Shown: positions 47,402 to 59,010 of the stretch, in pieces
Numbering within the stretch: position 1 is the first letter of the stretch
Layout: each line of letters begins with the position of its first letter
Source: Streptomyces sp. NBC_01233
GTDB taxonomy: Bacteria > Actinomycetota > Actinomycetes > Streptomycetales > Streptomycetaceae
DNA: 64,000 bases
Assembly (NCBI RefSeq): GCF_035989305.1
Contig: NZ_CP108514.1
Coordinates: 3,162,501-3,226,500 of the forward strand
Reading direction: 5' to 3'
Notes under the pieces: model-generated
Database searches by the model: none
What the model was told of the DNA's origin: nothing
Seen by the model: only the letters and a program-made list of their open reading frames with translations
Position numbers and translations under genes: made by a program

Positions 47402-48634
47402 TCAGTCCACGAGGTCGCGGACCACCGCGTCCGCCAGGAGCCGGCCGCGCAGGGTCAGGACGGCCCGCCCGGCCTCGTACGGACCAGCGTCCAGCAGCCC
47501 GTCCGCGAGGGCCTTGCGGGAGGCGGCGAGCCCGGCCGGGGCGAGCAGGGACAGCGGGACGCCGTCCACCAGGCGCAGCTCCAGCAGGATCCGCTCGACC
47601 CGCCGGTCCTCCTCGGAGAGGAGCTCGCGTCCCGCGCCCGGGGAGCGGCCCTCCGCGAGGGCCGCCGCGTAGGCGCCCGGGTGCTTGACGTTCCACCAGC
47701 GCACCCCGCCCACGTGCGAGTGCGCGCCCGGACCCGCGCCCCACCAGTCGGCGCCGCGCCAGTACAGCTCGTTGTGCAGGCAGCGCCCGGCCTCCGAGGT
47801 GGCCCAGTTCGAGACCTCGTACCAGGAGTACCCGGCCCCGGCCATGACCTCGTCCGCGATCAGATAGCGGTCGGCGTGCACGTCGTCGTCCGTCATGGGG
47901 ACCTCGCCCCGGCGGATCCGGCGCGCCAGCTGCGTGCCCTCCTCCACGATGAGCGCGTACGCCGAGATGTGGTCCGGCCCCGCGCCGAGCGCCGCCGACA
48001 GCGACGCCCGCCAGTCCTCGTCCGACTCCCCCGGCGTCCCGTAGATCAGGTCGAGGTTGACGTGCTCGAAGCCCGCGGCCCGCGCCTCCGCGACGCAGGC
48101 CTCCGGGCGGCCCGGGGTGTGGGTGCGGTCCAGGACCTTCAGGACGTGCTGCTTGGCGCTCTGCATGCCGAAGGAGATCCGGTTGAAGCCCCCGGCGCGC
48201 AGCTCGGCCAGATACTCCGGGTTCACGGACTCCGGATTGGCCTCGGTGGTGATCTCCGCGTCCTCGGTCAGGCCGAATTCGTCCCGGATCGCCGCGAGCA
48301 TCCGTACGAGGTCCCCGGCCGGCAGCAGCGTGGGCGTACCGCCGCCCACGAACACCGTCCGTACGGCCCTGGGGTCGTCCCCGAGGACCTTGCGCGCGAG
48401 GCGGACCTCGTCGATCAGGGTGTCGGCGTAGTTCTCCCGGGAGGCGAGCACGCCTCCGGTGCCCCGCAGCTCGGTGGCCGTGTAGGTGTTGAAGTCGCAG
48501 TACCCGCAGCGCGTGGCGCAGTACGGGACGTGCAGGTAGAACCCGAGCGGCCGCTCCCCCGCGCCCGCCAGGGCATGCGACGGCAGCGAGCCGTCTTCGG
48601 GCATGGGTTCACCGTCGGGCAGTGCGGAAGGCAT
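47402..48634 (-). CDS. hemW: Radical SAM heme chaperone HemW-type protein
   Basis: This 410-residue protein has the radical SAM cluster CATRCGYC (C-x3-C-x2-C), FVGGGTPTLL and FGMQSAKQHVL, and the C-terminal HemW-type winged domain. Earlier annotation as coproporphyrinogen III oxidase is common, but the class with this length is the heme chaperone HemW. The ATG at 48634 is preferred to one six codons upstream. Confidence 0.92.
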   Translation of the reverse strand: MPSALPDGEPMPEDGSLPSHALAGAGERPLGFYLHVPYCATRCGYCDFNTYTATELRGTGGVLASRENYADTLIDEVRLARKVLGDDPRAVRTVFVGGGTPTLLPAGDLVRMLAAIRDEFGLTEDAEITTEANPESVNPEYLAELRAGGFNRISFGMQSAKQHVLKVLDRTHTPGRPEACVAEARAAGFEHVNLDLIYGTPGESDEDWRASLSAALGAGPDHISAYALIVEEGTQLARRIRRGEVPMTDDDVHADRYLIADEVMAGAGYSWYEVSNWATSEAGRCLHNELYWRGADWWGAGPGAHSHVGGVRWWNVKHPGAYAAALAEGRSPGAGRELLSEEDRRVERILLELRLVDGVPLSLLAPAGLAASRKALADGLLDAGPYEAGRAVLTLRGRLLADAVVRDLVD

Positions 48635-48688
48635 ACCCCCATTCTCCCGCACCCCGGACCCGCCCCAGCCCCGCCCGACGCCATTCCG

Positions 48689-48730
48689 GCCCCGCCGGCG
48701 TTTGAGGCGCGGGGTCCGGGGCGGAGCCCC
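48689..48730. repeat. Dispersed GC-rich repeat, copy 2
   Basis: This matches 583-624 (GCCCCGCCGGCGTTTGAGG ... GGGGCGGAGCCCC) with one main difference (C for T). It is located in the 230-bp gap between hemW and the acyl-CoA ligase gene. Confidence 0.6.
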
Positions 48731-48863
48731 GGGAAGCCGACCCGCGGGGAGGCACGTCTGCGCAGGCCCCGGGCGCCGCAGGCCAGGGGCCGGGCCCGCC
48801 CGGGAGGAGGCGGGGTCCGCGGGGCGGCCCGGCCGCCCCGCCCCGCCGAGCCCGCGGCAGGCG

Positions 48864-50753
<1,890 letters not shown>

Positions 50754-50931
50754 GACATCCTCCGGACCGATCCACGCGGCAGAGCGTGGGCGTGGGGCGC
50801 TTGGGGCGCTGGGGACTGGCGGGTTTGAGACGTACCAGCTAGTGACTGGCGAGTAACCATCGAGCAGTGATCAGACTAAAGCCCGTCCGGCGCCTGCGTA
50901 AGAGCTCGCGAGCGGCCGGTTCATAACGAAA

Positions 50932-50961
50932 CAGGCCCCCACGCCGGTGCGTGGGGGCCTG
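50932..50961 (-). terminator. Perfect hairpin downstream of lepA
   Basis: CAGGCCCCCACGC pairs with GCGTGGGGGCCTG around CGGT, 25 bp past the lepA stop. Confidence 0.85.
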
Positions 50962-50985
50962 GTTCCGTCGAGTGGCGGGGCGGCG

Positions 50986-52851
50986 CTACTTCTTCTTGCC
51001 GCCGGACTCGTCGCTGGACAGGACGGCGATGAAGGCCTCCTGCGGGACCTCCACGGAGCCGACCATCTTCATCCGCTTCTTGCCTTCCTTCTGCTTCTCC
51101 AGCAGCTTCCGCTTACGGGAGATGTCACCGCCGTAGCACTTGGCGAGGACGTCCTTGCGGATGGCGCGGATGGTCTCGCGGGCGATGACGCGGGAGCCGA
51201 TCGCGGCCTGGATCGGCACCTCGAAGGCCTGCCGCGGGATGAGCTCGCGCAGCTTGGCGACCAGGCGCACACCGTAGGCGTAGGCGGCGTCCTTGTGCGT
51301 GACGGCGGAGAAGGCGTCGACCTTGTCGCCGTGCAGCAGGATGTCGACCTTGACCAGGCTGCCGGACTGCTCGCCCGTGGGTTCGTAGTCGAGCGAGGCG
51401 TAGCCGCGCGTCTTGGACTTCAGCTGGTCGAAGAAGTCGAAGACGATCTCCGCGAGCGGGAGGGTGTAGCGGATCTCGACCCGGTCCTCGGAGAGGTAGT
51501 CCATGCCGAGGAGGGTGCCGCGGCGCTGCTGGCACAGCTCCATGATCGCGCCGATGAACTCGGTCGGGGCGAGCACGGTGGCCCGTACGACCGGCTCGAA
51601 CACGTCCGAGATCTTGCCCTCGGGGAACTCGCTCGGGTTGGTGACGGTGACTTCCTTGCCGTCCTCCATGACCACCCGGTAGACCACGTTGGGCGCGGTG
51701 GCGATCAGGTCGAGGCCGAACTCGCGCTCCAGGCGCTCACGGACCACGTCCAGGTGGAGCAGGCCGAGGAAGCCGACGCGGAAGCCGAAGCCGAGCGCCG
51801 CCGAGGTCTCCGGCTCGTAGACGAGCGCGGCGTCGTTCAGCTGCAGCTTGTCGAGGGCCTCGCGCAGGTCCGGGTAGTCCGAGCCGTCGAGCGGGTACAG
51901 ACCCGAGAAGACCATCGGCCGCGGGTCCTTGTAGCCGCCGAGCGCCTCGGTGGCGCCGTTGTGCAGGCTGGTGATGGTGTCACCGACCTTGGACTGACGG
52001 ACGTCCTTCACGCCGGTGATGATGTAGCCCACCTCGCCGACGCCGATGCCGTCGGACGGGGTCATCTCCGGCGAGGAGACGCCGATCTCCAGCAGCTCGT
52101 GGGTGGCGCCGGTGGACATCATCCGGATGCGCTCGCGCTTGTTCAGCTGCCCGTCGACCACACGCACGTAGGTCACGACACCGCGGTACGAGTCGTAGAC
52201 CGAGTCGAAGATCATCGCGCGGGCCGGGGCGTCCTTGACGCCGACCGGGGCCGGGACGGTGGCGACGACCTTGTCGAGCAGTGCCTCGACACCGAGACCG
52301 GTCTTCGCCGAGACGCGCAGGACGTCCTCGGGCTGGCAGCCGATCAGGTTCGCGAGCTCCTCGGCGAACTTCTCCGGCTGGGCGGCCGGCAGGTCGATCT
52401 TGTTCAGTACGGGAACGATCGCGAGGTCGTTCTCCATCGCCAGGTACAGGTTGGCGAGGGTCTGAGCCTCGATGCCCTGGGCGGCGTCCACCAGGAGGAC
52501 CGTGCCCTCGCACGCGGCGAGGGAGCGCGAGACCTCGTAGGTGAAGTCGACGTGCCCGGGGGTGTCGATCATGTTGAGGATGTGGGTGTTGCCCTGACCC
52601 TCGCCCGTGGTGGGCGCCCAGGGCAGCCGGACCGCCTGGGACTTGATCGTGATGCCGCGCTCACGCTCGATGTCCATGCGGTCGAGGTACTGGGCGCGCA
52701 TCTGCCGCTGGTCGACCACACCGGTGATCTGGAGCATCCGGTCGGCAAGCGTCGACTTGCCGTGGTCGATGTGCGCGATGATGCAGAAATTGCGGATCAA
52801 CGCCGAGTCGGTACGGCTCGGCTCGGGCACGTGGCTGGGGATCGCGGGCAC
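50986..52851 (-). CDS. lepA: Elongation factor 4 (LepA)
   Basis: This 621-residue translational GTPase has G1 [10 protein letters not shown]2 RGITIK, G3 DTPGH, G4 NKIDLP and G5 SAKTG, and the LepA-specific C-terminal domain ([40 protein letters not shown]). It lacks EF-G domain IV. The GTG at 52851 fits the family's short N-terminus ([15 protein letters not shown]). Divergent from rpsT, a conserved actinobacterial arrangement. Confidence 0.97.
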   Translation of the reverse strand: MPAIPSHVPEPSRTDSALIRNFCIIAHIDHGKSTLADRMLQITGVVDQRQMRAQYLDRMDIERERGITIKSQAVRLPWAPTTGEGQGNTHILNMIDTPGHVDFTYEVSRSLAACEGTVLLVDAAQGIEAQTLANLYLAMENDLAIVPVLNKIDLPAAQPEKFAEELANLIGCQPEDVLRVSAKTGLGVEALLDKVVATVPAPVGVKDAPARAMIFDSVYDSYRGVVTYVRVVDGQLNKRERIRMMSTGATHELLEIGVSSPEMTPSDGIGVGEVGYIITGVKDVRQSKVGDTITSLHNGATEALGGYKDPRPMVFSGLYPLDGSDYPDLREALDKLQLNDAALVYEPETSAALGFGFRVGFLGLLHLDVVRERLEREFGLDLIATAPNVVYRVVMEDGKEVTVTNPSEFPEGKISDVFEPVVRATVLAPTEFIGAIMELCQQRRGTLLGMDYLSEDRVEIRYTLPLAEIVFDFFDQLKSKTRGYASLDYEPTGEQSGSLVKVDILLHGDKVDAFSAVTHKDAAYAYGVRLVAKLRELIPRQAFEVPIQAAIGSRVIARETIRAIRKDVLAKCYGGDISRKRKLLEKQKEGKKRMKMVGSVEVPQEAFIAVLSSDESGGKKK

Positions 52852-53049
52852 GCAGTGTCCTGATTCTCGGTCGCAGTCGGAACTCGGAACGGAGTCTGAG
52901 TCCTCCCATGGTCCCATGGACGGGGCAGTGCGCTCGGTTTGGGCCGCCAGGAGCGTGCCTGGTAGCCTGGGCAGCTGTGTCTCGTATGCCCTCTCAGCTG
53001 TCGAGGCACAATCCGAAGAACAAAACTCTGAACCTGAAAAGGCTCTTTC

Positions 53050-53316
53050 GTGGCGAACATCAAGTCCCAGATCAAGCGGAACAAGACGAACGAGAAGGCG
53101 CGCCTGCGCAACAAGGCCGTCAAGTCCTCGCTCAAGACCGCGATCCGCAAGGCCCGCGAGGCCGTCGTCGCCGGTGACGTCGAGAAGGCCACCGTGGCTT
53201 CTCGCGACGCCGCGCGTGCGCTCGACAAGGCTGTCTCGAAGGGTGTCATCCACAAGAACGCCGCCGCCAACAAGAAGTCGGCGCTGGCGATCAAGGTTGC
53301 CTCCCTCCAGGGCTGA
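53050..53316 (+). CDS. rpsT: 30S ribosomal protein S20
   Basis: This 88-residue basic helical protein has the S20 pattern [33 protein letters not shown] and [17 protein letters not shown]. The start is GTG at 53050. It binds 16S rRNA early in 30S assembly. It has its own promoter in the 198-bp gap to lepA and a large terminator downstream. Confidence 0.98.
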   Translation: MANIKSQIKRNKTNEKARLRNKAVKSSLKTAIRKAREAVVAGDVEKATVASRDAARALDKAVSKGVIHKNAAANKKSALAIKVASLQG

Positions 53317-53437
53317 GCTCTCGATGTGAATCGCCGGTAAGGACCCAGCGGGCCCTCTCTTCCGCTCCTTCACCGGCACACCGCGCCGCACGCGGCCTGC
53401 GTTCGCCACGCGGGTGCGGCGCACCAAGGCAGTGACC

Positions 53438-53484
53438 GAAGGCCCCGGCCTCCACCCTTCCCCAGGGTGGCGGCCGGGGCCTTC
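53438..53484 (+). terminator. Large hairpin downstream of rpsT
   Basis: GAAGGCCCCGGCC pairs perfectly with GGCCGGGGCCTTC; the loop contains a second stem, CCACCC/GGGTGG. It lies 120 bp past the rpsT stop. Confidence 0.8.
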
Positions 53485-53710
53485 GTGTTGCCCGCGGACG
53501 GCGGCGGCATGCTGATCGGGGCGCCGCGCTCCGCGCAGGGAATCGGCGCGGCGCTGCTCCCGCCGGCCGCGACGTCGCTGGTCACGGCGCTGTTCCAGGG
53601 CCCGGCGCGGCACCGTGCCCTCGGTGTCCGGGCGGCGGCCGGCGGCGCGGGCGCGGCCTTCGGGGCCCTGCTCGGCGGCATCCACCGGCCTCGTCCACGG
53701 GGTGCCGAGG
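53485..53710 (+). pseudogene. DHA2-type MFS transporter remnant
   Basis: A short stretch reads [34 protein letters not shown] and [13 protein letters not shown], the helix 4-5 region (motif C) of EmrB/QacA pumps. Helices 1-3 and everything after about helix 5 are missing, and the reading frame breaks near 53690 (TGLVHG continues in another frame). No start or ribosome site. A decayed fragment. Confidence 0.6.
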
Positions 53711-53783
53711 GCTCCTGGCCCCGGCCCGCCGGACAGCGACGCCGGGATCCTGCTGGTCCTGGCCCGACCGGCCGGTTCCCCGG

Positions 53784-54575
53784 CTAATCCCAGAACTCGC
53801 CGTCGTGCGGCAGGGCCGCGAAATGGCCGGGGTCGTGGGAGAGGAACACCGGGATGCCGGCCCGGGACAGCGCGCGCAGTCGCCCGTGGCCGAGCAGCTT
53901 CTCCTCGATGTTCCAGTCGCTGGGCATGGGCACGTTCCGGTCCAGTCCCTCCTGCAGGTGCGCGGCGTCGCCCATGAGACCGATCCGTCCGTAGTTCTCC
54001 AGATCCAGGACGACACCCTGGTGACCGGGCGTGTGACCGGCGGTGTGCAGGAGGGTGAGCGTTCCGTCCTGGAAGAGGTCCATGTCACCCCGGAGCTCCA
54101 GGAACTCGTAGTCTCGGCTGCCCGCGTAGTCGTTGAACGCGTAGCCCCGGACGGTCCAGCGGTCCGGCCACCAGGCGTGACGCAGCTCCTCGTGCTGGAC
54201 CACGTGCACGGCGTGCGGGAAGTAGGTCATCCCTCCGGCGTGGTCGAGGTGCAGGTGGGAGTAGACGACGTACCTGACGTCGGCGGGCCGGTAGCCGAGG
54301 CGCTCCAGCTGCGCGTCGACGGCGTGCGCCCGGGTGAACCCCTCGGCCCCGTACGCCGCTCGCAGCCCCGGACCCCAGTGGGCCTCGGCGGCCTCGGGGT
54401 CCGCCACACGGTGGTTGATCCCCGTGTCGAAGAGGACCAGCCCGTGGGTGGCGTGCTCTATGACGGCCACGGTCGAGGGCACGGTGACCATGCCGCCGGC
54501 CCCGTACAGGAGGTCGCTCCTCGGCATGGTGAAGGGCCCGGCGTTCACCGTCGTCACCCGCAGTCTGCCGGCCAC
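53784..54575 (-). CDS. MBL-fold N-acyl-homoserine-lactonase-like protein
   Basis: This 263-residue protein has [11 protein letters not shown] (HxHxDH), [30 protein letters not shown] and [12 protein letters not shown], the order and spacing of AHL lactonases of the AiiA/AttM type, with VLFDTGIN upstream. Streptomyces use gamma-butyrolactones, so the natural substrate may be a self or foreign lactone. It lies between the MFS remnant and IS701 copy 2 in a patch inserted between rpsT and holA, which suggests acquired DNA. Confidence 0.8.
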   Translation of the reverse strand: MAGRLRVTTVNAGPFTMPRSDLLYGAGGMVTVPSTVAVIEHATHGLVLFDTGINHRVADPEAAEAHWGPGLRAAYGAEGFTRAHAVDAQLERLGYRPADVRYVVYSHLHLDHAGGMTYFPHAVHVVQHEELRHAWWPDRWTVRGYAFNDYAGSRDYEFLELRGDMDLFQDGTLTLLHTAGHTPGHQGVVLDLENYGRIGLMGDAAHLQEGLDRNVPMPSDWNIEEKLLGHGRLRALSRAGIPVFLSHDPGHFAALPHDGEFWD

Positions 54576-54755
54576 GGCACCTCCCTGTCGCCCACCGGGA
54601 CGCCGCTTCCGTCCTGTGGTGGAGGCGGCCTGACCGGCGAATTCCCCGTGTCCAGGCTAACCCTGGCGCGACGGACCCACGCGCCGACGGCCGGCAGGCG
54701 GGCCAGTCGTATCCGCGGTCCCGACAGGATCCGGAGAAGGAGACGACCGGCCTAG

Positions 54756-56142
54756 TACTGCAACCGCATGTGGCGTGACGGTCGGTGAGGTTGCTCGTTG
54801 TTGTGACTGTGTGATGAATCGCTGACGGTTGAGCAGATCGAGTCGTGGTCCGAGGGTGTAGCGGGGTTGCATGCCCGGTTCGGGCATCGTTTTGGCAGGT
54901 CGGAGCCACGTGATCGGGCTCTGGACTACATGACGGGCCTGCTTGCGCCGCTAGAGAAGAAGAACGGGTGGACGCTGGCCGAGCAGGTCGGCCAGCTCCG
55001 CCCGGACGGTGTGCAACGCCTGCTCAACCACTCCGAATGGGACGAGAACGCGGTCCGCGACGATGTCCGGGACTTCGTCGTGGAGACCATCGGCGCCAAG
55101 GATGGCGTGCTCATCGGGGACGACACCGGGTTCCTGAAGAAGGGCACCAGGTCAGCAGGGGTCCAGCGGCAGTATTCCGGCACCGCTGGCCGCACCGAGA
55201 ACTGCCAGATCGGCACCTTCCTCGCCTACGCATCCGCCAAAGGGCGGGCGCTGATCGACCGGGAACTCTACGTCCCGAAGTCCTGGACGGACGACCGCGA
55301 CCGCTGCCGGGCAGCCGGGATCGACGACACCGTGCCGTTCGCCACGAAGATCGAGCACCTCAAGTGGATGCTGCAACGCGCCATCGACGCGGCTGTTCCC
55401 TTCGCCTGGGTGACCGCGGACGAGGCATACGGGCAGGTCAAGCACTTCCGCGCCTGGCTGGAAGAACGCCAGGCCGCGTATGTGCTGGCCACCAAGGTCA
55501 ACGACACCGTGATCACCGCCGACGGCCGGGACGCCCGCGTCGACGAGCTGATCGCGGCCCTGCCGAAGCAGGCATGGAAGCGGATCTCCGCCGGAGCAGG
55601 CGCCCACGGCCAGCGGATCTACCACTGGGCCCGCGTCGCGATCCGGCCCACCTGGGAGGGCGGATCCGGGCACTGGGTGCTCGCCCGCCGCAACCTGTCC
55701 GACCCCACCGACATCGCCTACTACGTCTGCTACGGCCCCGTCACTTCCCGGCTGAAAGACCTGGTCAGGACCGCCGGAGCCAGGTGGGCGGTGGAGGAAT
55801 GCTTCCAGACCGCGAAGGGTGAATGCGGGCTCGATCACTACCAGGTGCGGCTCTACCGGGCCTGGTACCGGCACATCACCCTGGCCATGGCCGTCCTGGC
55901 CTACCTCACGGCCATCCGTGCCGCAGAAGCCGCAAAAGGGGCAGCGGAGATGACGAGCAAGACCTCATACCCCTCAGCGTCCCGGAGATCCGCCGGATGA
56001 TCGGGCACGTCGTCGTCACGCCCCGCTGCCACAGCAACGAGCACCGTCTGCACTGGTCACGCTTCCGGCGCCGCAGCCAGGCCCGAGCCCGCCGCTGCCA
56101 TTACCAACGCCGAGGCCACGACCCACACATGCGGTTGCAGTA
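54756..56142 (+). mobile_element. IS701-family insertion sequence, copy 2
   Basis: This 1,387-bp element has ends TACTGCAACCGCATGTGG (as inverted repeat) and flanking CTAG at 54752-54755 and 56143-56146. Same length as copy 1 and about 97-98% identical, with most differences near the transposase 5' end; opposite orientation. Its target was the CTAG inside the left 10-bp duplication (GGCCTAGCCG) of the neighbouring IS4-family element. Confidence 0.93.
54867..56000 (+). CDS. IS701-family transposase (copy 2)
   Basis: This 377-residue DDE transposase differs from copy 1 at only a few residues (for example MTGLLAP for LRGLLAP and AAEMTSK for AAETTSK). Catalytic residues (DDTGFLKKG, TADEAYGQ, VEECFQTAKGE) are intact. 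As in copy 1, the typical C-terminal tail (DLIPLSVPEIRRM ... RRRSQARARRCHYQRRGH) is in the -1 frame to about 56146. The shared layout means the frame break predates the split of the copies. Confidence 0.9.
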   Translation: MHARFGHRFGRSEPRDRALDYMTGLLAPLEKKNGWTLAEQVGQLRPDGVQRLLNHSEWDENAVRDDVRDFVVETIGAKDGVLIGDDTGFLKKGTRSAGVQRQYSGTAGRTENCQIGTFLAYASAKGRALIDRELYVPKSWTDDRDRCRAAGIDDTVPFATKIEHLKWMLQRAIDAAVPFAWVTADEAYGQVKHFRAWLEERQAAYVLATKVNDTVITADGRDARVDELIAALPKQAWKRISAGAGAHGQRIYHWARVAIRPTWEGGSGHWVLARRNLSDPTDIAYYVCYGPVTSRLKDLVRTAGARWAVEECFQTAKGECGLDHYQVRLYRAWYRHITLAMAVLAYLTAIRAAEAAKGAAEMTSKTSYPSASRRSAG

Positions 56143-56149
56143 CTAGCCG

Positions 56150-57670
56150 CAATACCAGTGACTTAAGGATCTCGGCTGGTAGGGTGTTGGCCAGGAGGTG
56201 TCTGGATGCCACGCCCTGGACAGGTCAAGCCGGAGACGGACGAGCGGTTGTCGGATCGGATCGCGATCGGACTGCTGACGCGGACGTTCCCGCCGGAGCT
56301 GGTGGACCGGGTCGTGGAGGAATCCGGGAAGGCCGGGCAGCGCAACCGGCTGCTGCCTCCACGGGTGGTCGTCTACTTCGTGCTGGCGATGTGCTTGTTC
56401 TCCGGTCAGGGCTACGAAGAGGTCGCACGGCTGCTCACTCAGGGTCTGGCCTGGGCCAAGCACTGGTCGGGTTCGTGGCAGGTGCCTACGCCCGGTGCGG
56501 TTTCCCGGGCCCGGGCCAGGCTCGGGCCCGAGCCGCTCAAGGCTCTCTTCGAGCAGTCCGCCGGGCCTGTGGCGACCGAGTCCACTCCCGGTGCGTGGTA
56601 CGGGTGTTGGCGTCTGATGGCGGTCGACGGGACCACGTTCGACGTGCCGGACAGTGAGGAGAACGACGCCCGGTTCGGTCGTCCCGCCACCCACCGGGGC
56701 GAGCGGACCGCGTTCCCGCAGGTGCGGGTGGTGGCGCTGGCGGAGTGCGGCACGCACGCCATCACCCGCGCGGCTCTGGGGCCGTTCACCACCGCGGAGT
56801 CCGTGATCGCGCGGGAGCTGTTCGACGCCCTTGGACCGGATGACCTGCTGATGGCCGACCGGGGCTTCGCCGGGCTGGAGCAGTGGCGAGCGGCATCGGC
56901 CGGCGGTGCGGACCTGCTCTGGCGCATCAAGTCCAACGCCGTCCTGCCCGTGCGGCGCGAGCTCCCCGACGGGTCCTACCTCTCCGACATCGTGGCGGCC
57001 AAGGACCACCGCAAACGCACCGATCCCACCGTGGTGCGGGTCATCGAGTACACCCTGGACGACCCCGGACGCCCGCAGCACGACGCCCCGTACCGGCTGA
57101 TCACCACCATCCTCGACCACGAAGCCGCACCCGCGGCGGAGTTGGCGGCCCTCTACAACGAGCGATGGGAGATCGAGACCACACTGGACGAGCTGAAGAC
57201 CCACCAACGCGGCCCCGCCCAGGTCCTGCGCTCCCGATCGCCCGACGGCGTCGAACAGGAGGTCTGGGCCCACCTCCTCGTCCATCACGCGATCCGCCAG
57301 CTCATGCACACCGCCGCCCGGGACACCGACACCGATACCGACCGGCTTTCCTTCACCCGCACCCTCCGCCTCGCCCTACGCCAGGTCACCGCGCAGGCGG
57401 CCTTTTCCCCTGACCGCCTGGCCACAGCCCTCACCGACGGGATACGAGAGATAGCCCGTCACCTCCTGCCACCGCGACGACAGCGGTCGAACGCCCGCGT
57501 CGTCAAACGCAAGATGTCCAACTTCGGCGTCAAGCGCACCGCACACCGGCTCTGGCCACAGCCGACACTCGACCCAGCCCGAGCCGTGGCCATCGCCCCA
57601 CACCACAAAACGGCCCCGACCAACCCACCGAAGACCCCAGGCACCCCGGACCCTTAAATCACTGGTATTG
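56150..57670 (+). mobile_element. IS4-family insertion sequence
   Basis: This 1,521-bp element has 19-bp terminal repeats CAATACCAGTGACTTAAGG and (right end, complement) CAATACCAGTGATTTAAGG, one mismatch. The right flank is GGCCTAGCCG (57671-57680). The left copy of that 10-bp duplication is split by IS701 copy 2: GGC-CTAG lies before it (54749-54755) and CTAG-CCG after it (56143-56149). Confidence 0.92.
56206..57657 (+). CDS. IS4-family transposase
   Basis: This 483-residue DDE transposase has DGTTFDVPDS (first Asp), LLMADRGFAGLE (second Asp) and LYNERWEIETTLDELKTHQ, the YREK signature of the IS4 family with catalytic Glu. The N-terminal helix-turn-helix region (FPPELVDRVVEESGKAGQRN, PPRVVVYFVLAMCLF) is typical of the actinobacterial group. 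Start ATG at 56206 with AGGAGG upstream. The gene appears intact. Confidence 0.93.
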   Translation: MPRPGQVKPETDERLSDRIAIGLLTRTFPPELVDRVVEESGKAGQRNRLLPPRVVVYFVLAMCLFSGQGYEEVARLLTQGLAWAKHWSGSWQVPTPGAVSRARARLGPEPLKALFEQSAGPVATESTPGAWYGCWRLMAVDGTTFDVPDSEENDARFGRPATHRGERTAFPQVRVVALAECGTHAITRAALGPFTTAESVIARELFDALGPDDLLMADRGFAGLEQWRAASAGGADLLWRIKSNAVLPVRRELPDGSYLSDIVAAKDHRKRTDPTVVRVIEYTLDDPGRPQHDAPYRLITTILDHEAAPAAELAALYNERWEIETTLDELKTHQRGPAQVLRSRSPDGVEQEVWAHLLVHHAIRQLMHTAARDTDTDTDRLSFTRTLRLALRQVTAQAAFSPDRLATALTDGIREIARHLLPPRRQRSNARVVKRKMSNFGVKRTAHRLWPQPTLDPARAVAIAPHHKTAPTNPPKTPGTPDP

Positions 57671-57684
57671 GGCCTAGCCGTGGC

Positions 57685-58677
57685 CTAGCCTCGCTGCGGA
57701 CGGGCCGCGCGGGCCACCGCCACGACCGCCTTCTCGAGGGCGTACTCGGGGTCGTCGCCGCCGCCCTTGACCCCCGCGTCGGCGGCGGCCACGGCGCGCA
57801 GCGCGTCCGCGACGCCGTCCGCCGACCAGCCCCGCATCTGCTGGCGGACCCGGTCGATCTTCCACGGCGGCATGCCCAGGTCCCGGGCGAGGTCGCCGGG
57901 GCGGGCCCCGCGCGGGGCGGAGGCCAGCTTGCCGATGGCGCGCACCGCCTGGGCCAGGGCGCTGGTGATCAGGACCGGCGCCACCCCGGTGGACAGGGAC
58001 CAGCGCAGGGCCTCCAGGGCCTCGGCCGCACGTCCCTCGACCGCCCGGTCGGCGACCGTGAAGCTGGAGGCCTCGGCCCGGCCGGTGTAGTAGCGGCCGA
58101 CCACGGCCTCGTCGATGGTGCCCTCGACGTCCGCGCACAGCTGCGCCGCCGCACTCGCCAGCTCCCGCAGGTCGCTGCCGATCGCGTCGACCAGGGTCTG
58201 GCAGGCTTCCGGGGTCGCCGCCCGGCCCAGCGTGCGGAATTCGCCCCGCACGAACGAGAGCCGGTCGGCGGCCTTCGTCATCTTCGGGCAGGCGATCTCC
58301 CGCGCGCCGGCCTTCCGCGCCGCGTCCAGCAGGCCCTTGCCCTTGGCCCCGCCCGCGTGGAGGAGGACGAGGATGATCTCCTCGTAGGGCGCGTCGATAT
58401 AGGCCTTGACCTCCTTGACCGAGTCCGCCGACAGGTCCTGCGCATTGCGCACGACCAGCACCTTGCGCTCGGAGAAGAGCGAGGGGCTCGTCAGCTCGGC
58501 CAGCGTGCCGGGCTGGAGCTGCTCGGAGGCGAGGTCGCGGACGTCCGTGTCGGCATCGGCGGCGCGGGCGGCCGCCACCACCTCCCGCACGGCACGGTCG
58601 AGCAGCAGCTCCTCCTGCCCCACCGCGAGGGTGAGCGGGGCGAGCGGATCGTCGGTGGGGTTCTTCCTGGTGGCCAT
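57685..58677 (-). CDS. holA: DNA polymerase III subunit delta
   Basis: This 330-residue AAA+-like clamp-loader subunit has LAVGQEELLLDRAVREVVAA at the N-terminus, LFSERKVLVVRNAQDLS, IILVLLHAGGAKGKGLLDA and the C-terminal helical block PPWKIDRVRQQMRGWS. The ATG at 58677 follows homology. The TAG stop lies in CTAG, 5 bp past the IS4 target duplication, so the gene escaped the insertions. It normally neighbours rpsT and comEC. Confidence 0.95.
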   Translation of the reverse strand: MATRKNPTDDPLAPLTLAVGQEELLLDRAVREVVAAARAADADTDVRDLASEQLQPGTLAELTSPSLFSERKVLVVRNAQDLSADSVKEVKAYIDAPYEEIILVLLHAGGAKGKGLLDAARKAGAREIACPKMTKAADRLSFVRGEFRTLGRAATPEACQTLVDAIGSDLRELASAAAQLCADVEGTIDEAVVGRYYTGRAEASSFTVADRAVEGRAAEALEALRWSLSTGVAPVLITSALAQAVRAIGKLASAPRGARPGDLARDLGMPPWKIDRVRQQMRGWSADGVADALRAVAAADAGVKGGGDDPEYALEKAVVAVARAARPQRG

Positions 58678-58753
58678 CGCCTCCAGCATCCCATGCCGCA
58701 CTGACAGCCCCCCGCGCCGCGGCCCCCCTCACCGCATGTTCGAGAATGGTCGC

Positions 58754-58996
58754 GTGAACGTGCGCCATGTACTCGTCCTGCCCGACCGCGACGCCGCCGA
58801 GGAGGTGGCGCAGGAGGCCGTGGACCGCTTCGGCCTCCCGGAGGAACCGCAGTTGGTGCGCGACGCCCTGGCCGGCGAGGACGACGCCGAGGACGCCCAG
58901 TGGCTGGTGGTCGTCGAGGACCCGCAGGAACGACTCGACGGCACCTCGCTGGACGACCTCGCCGCCGAGTACGAAGGCTGGCTGGAAGCCCCGTAG
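58754..58996 (+). CDS. Small conserved hypothetical protein
   Basis: This 80-residue acidic protein starts at GTG 58754 (NVRHVLVLPDRDAAEEVAQE) and ends in LDGTSLDDLAAEYEGWLEAP. A longer ATG start at 58736 is possible. The pattern of a short beta strand, helix and acidic tail is unknown to me. It is convergent with yceI (14 bp) and divergent from holA. Confidence 0.6.
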   Translation: MNVRHVLVLPDRDAAEEVAQEAVDRFGLPEEPQLVRDALAGEDDAEDAQWLVVVEDPQERLDGTSLDDLAAEYEGWLEAP

Positions 58997-59010
58997 GGGA
59001 GCGTCCGGGA

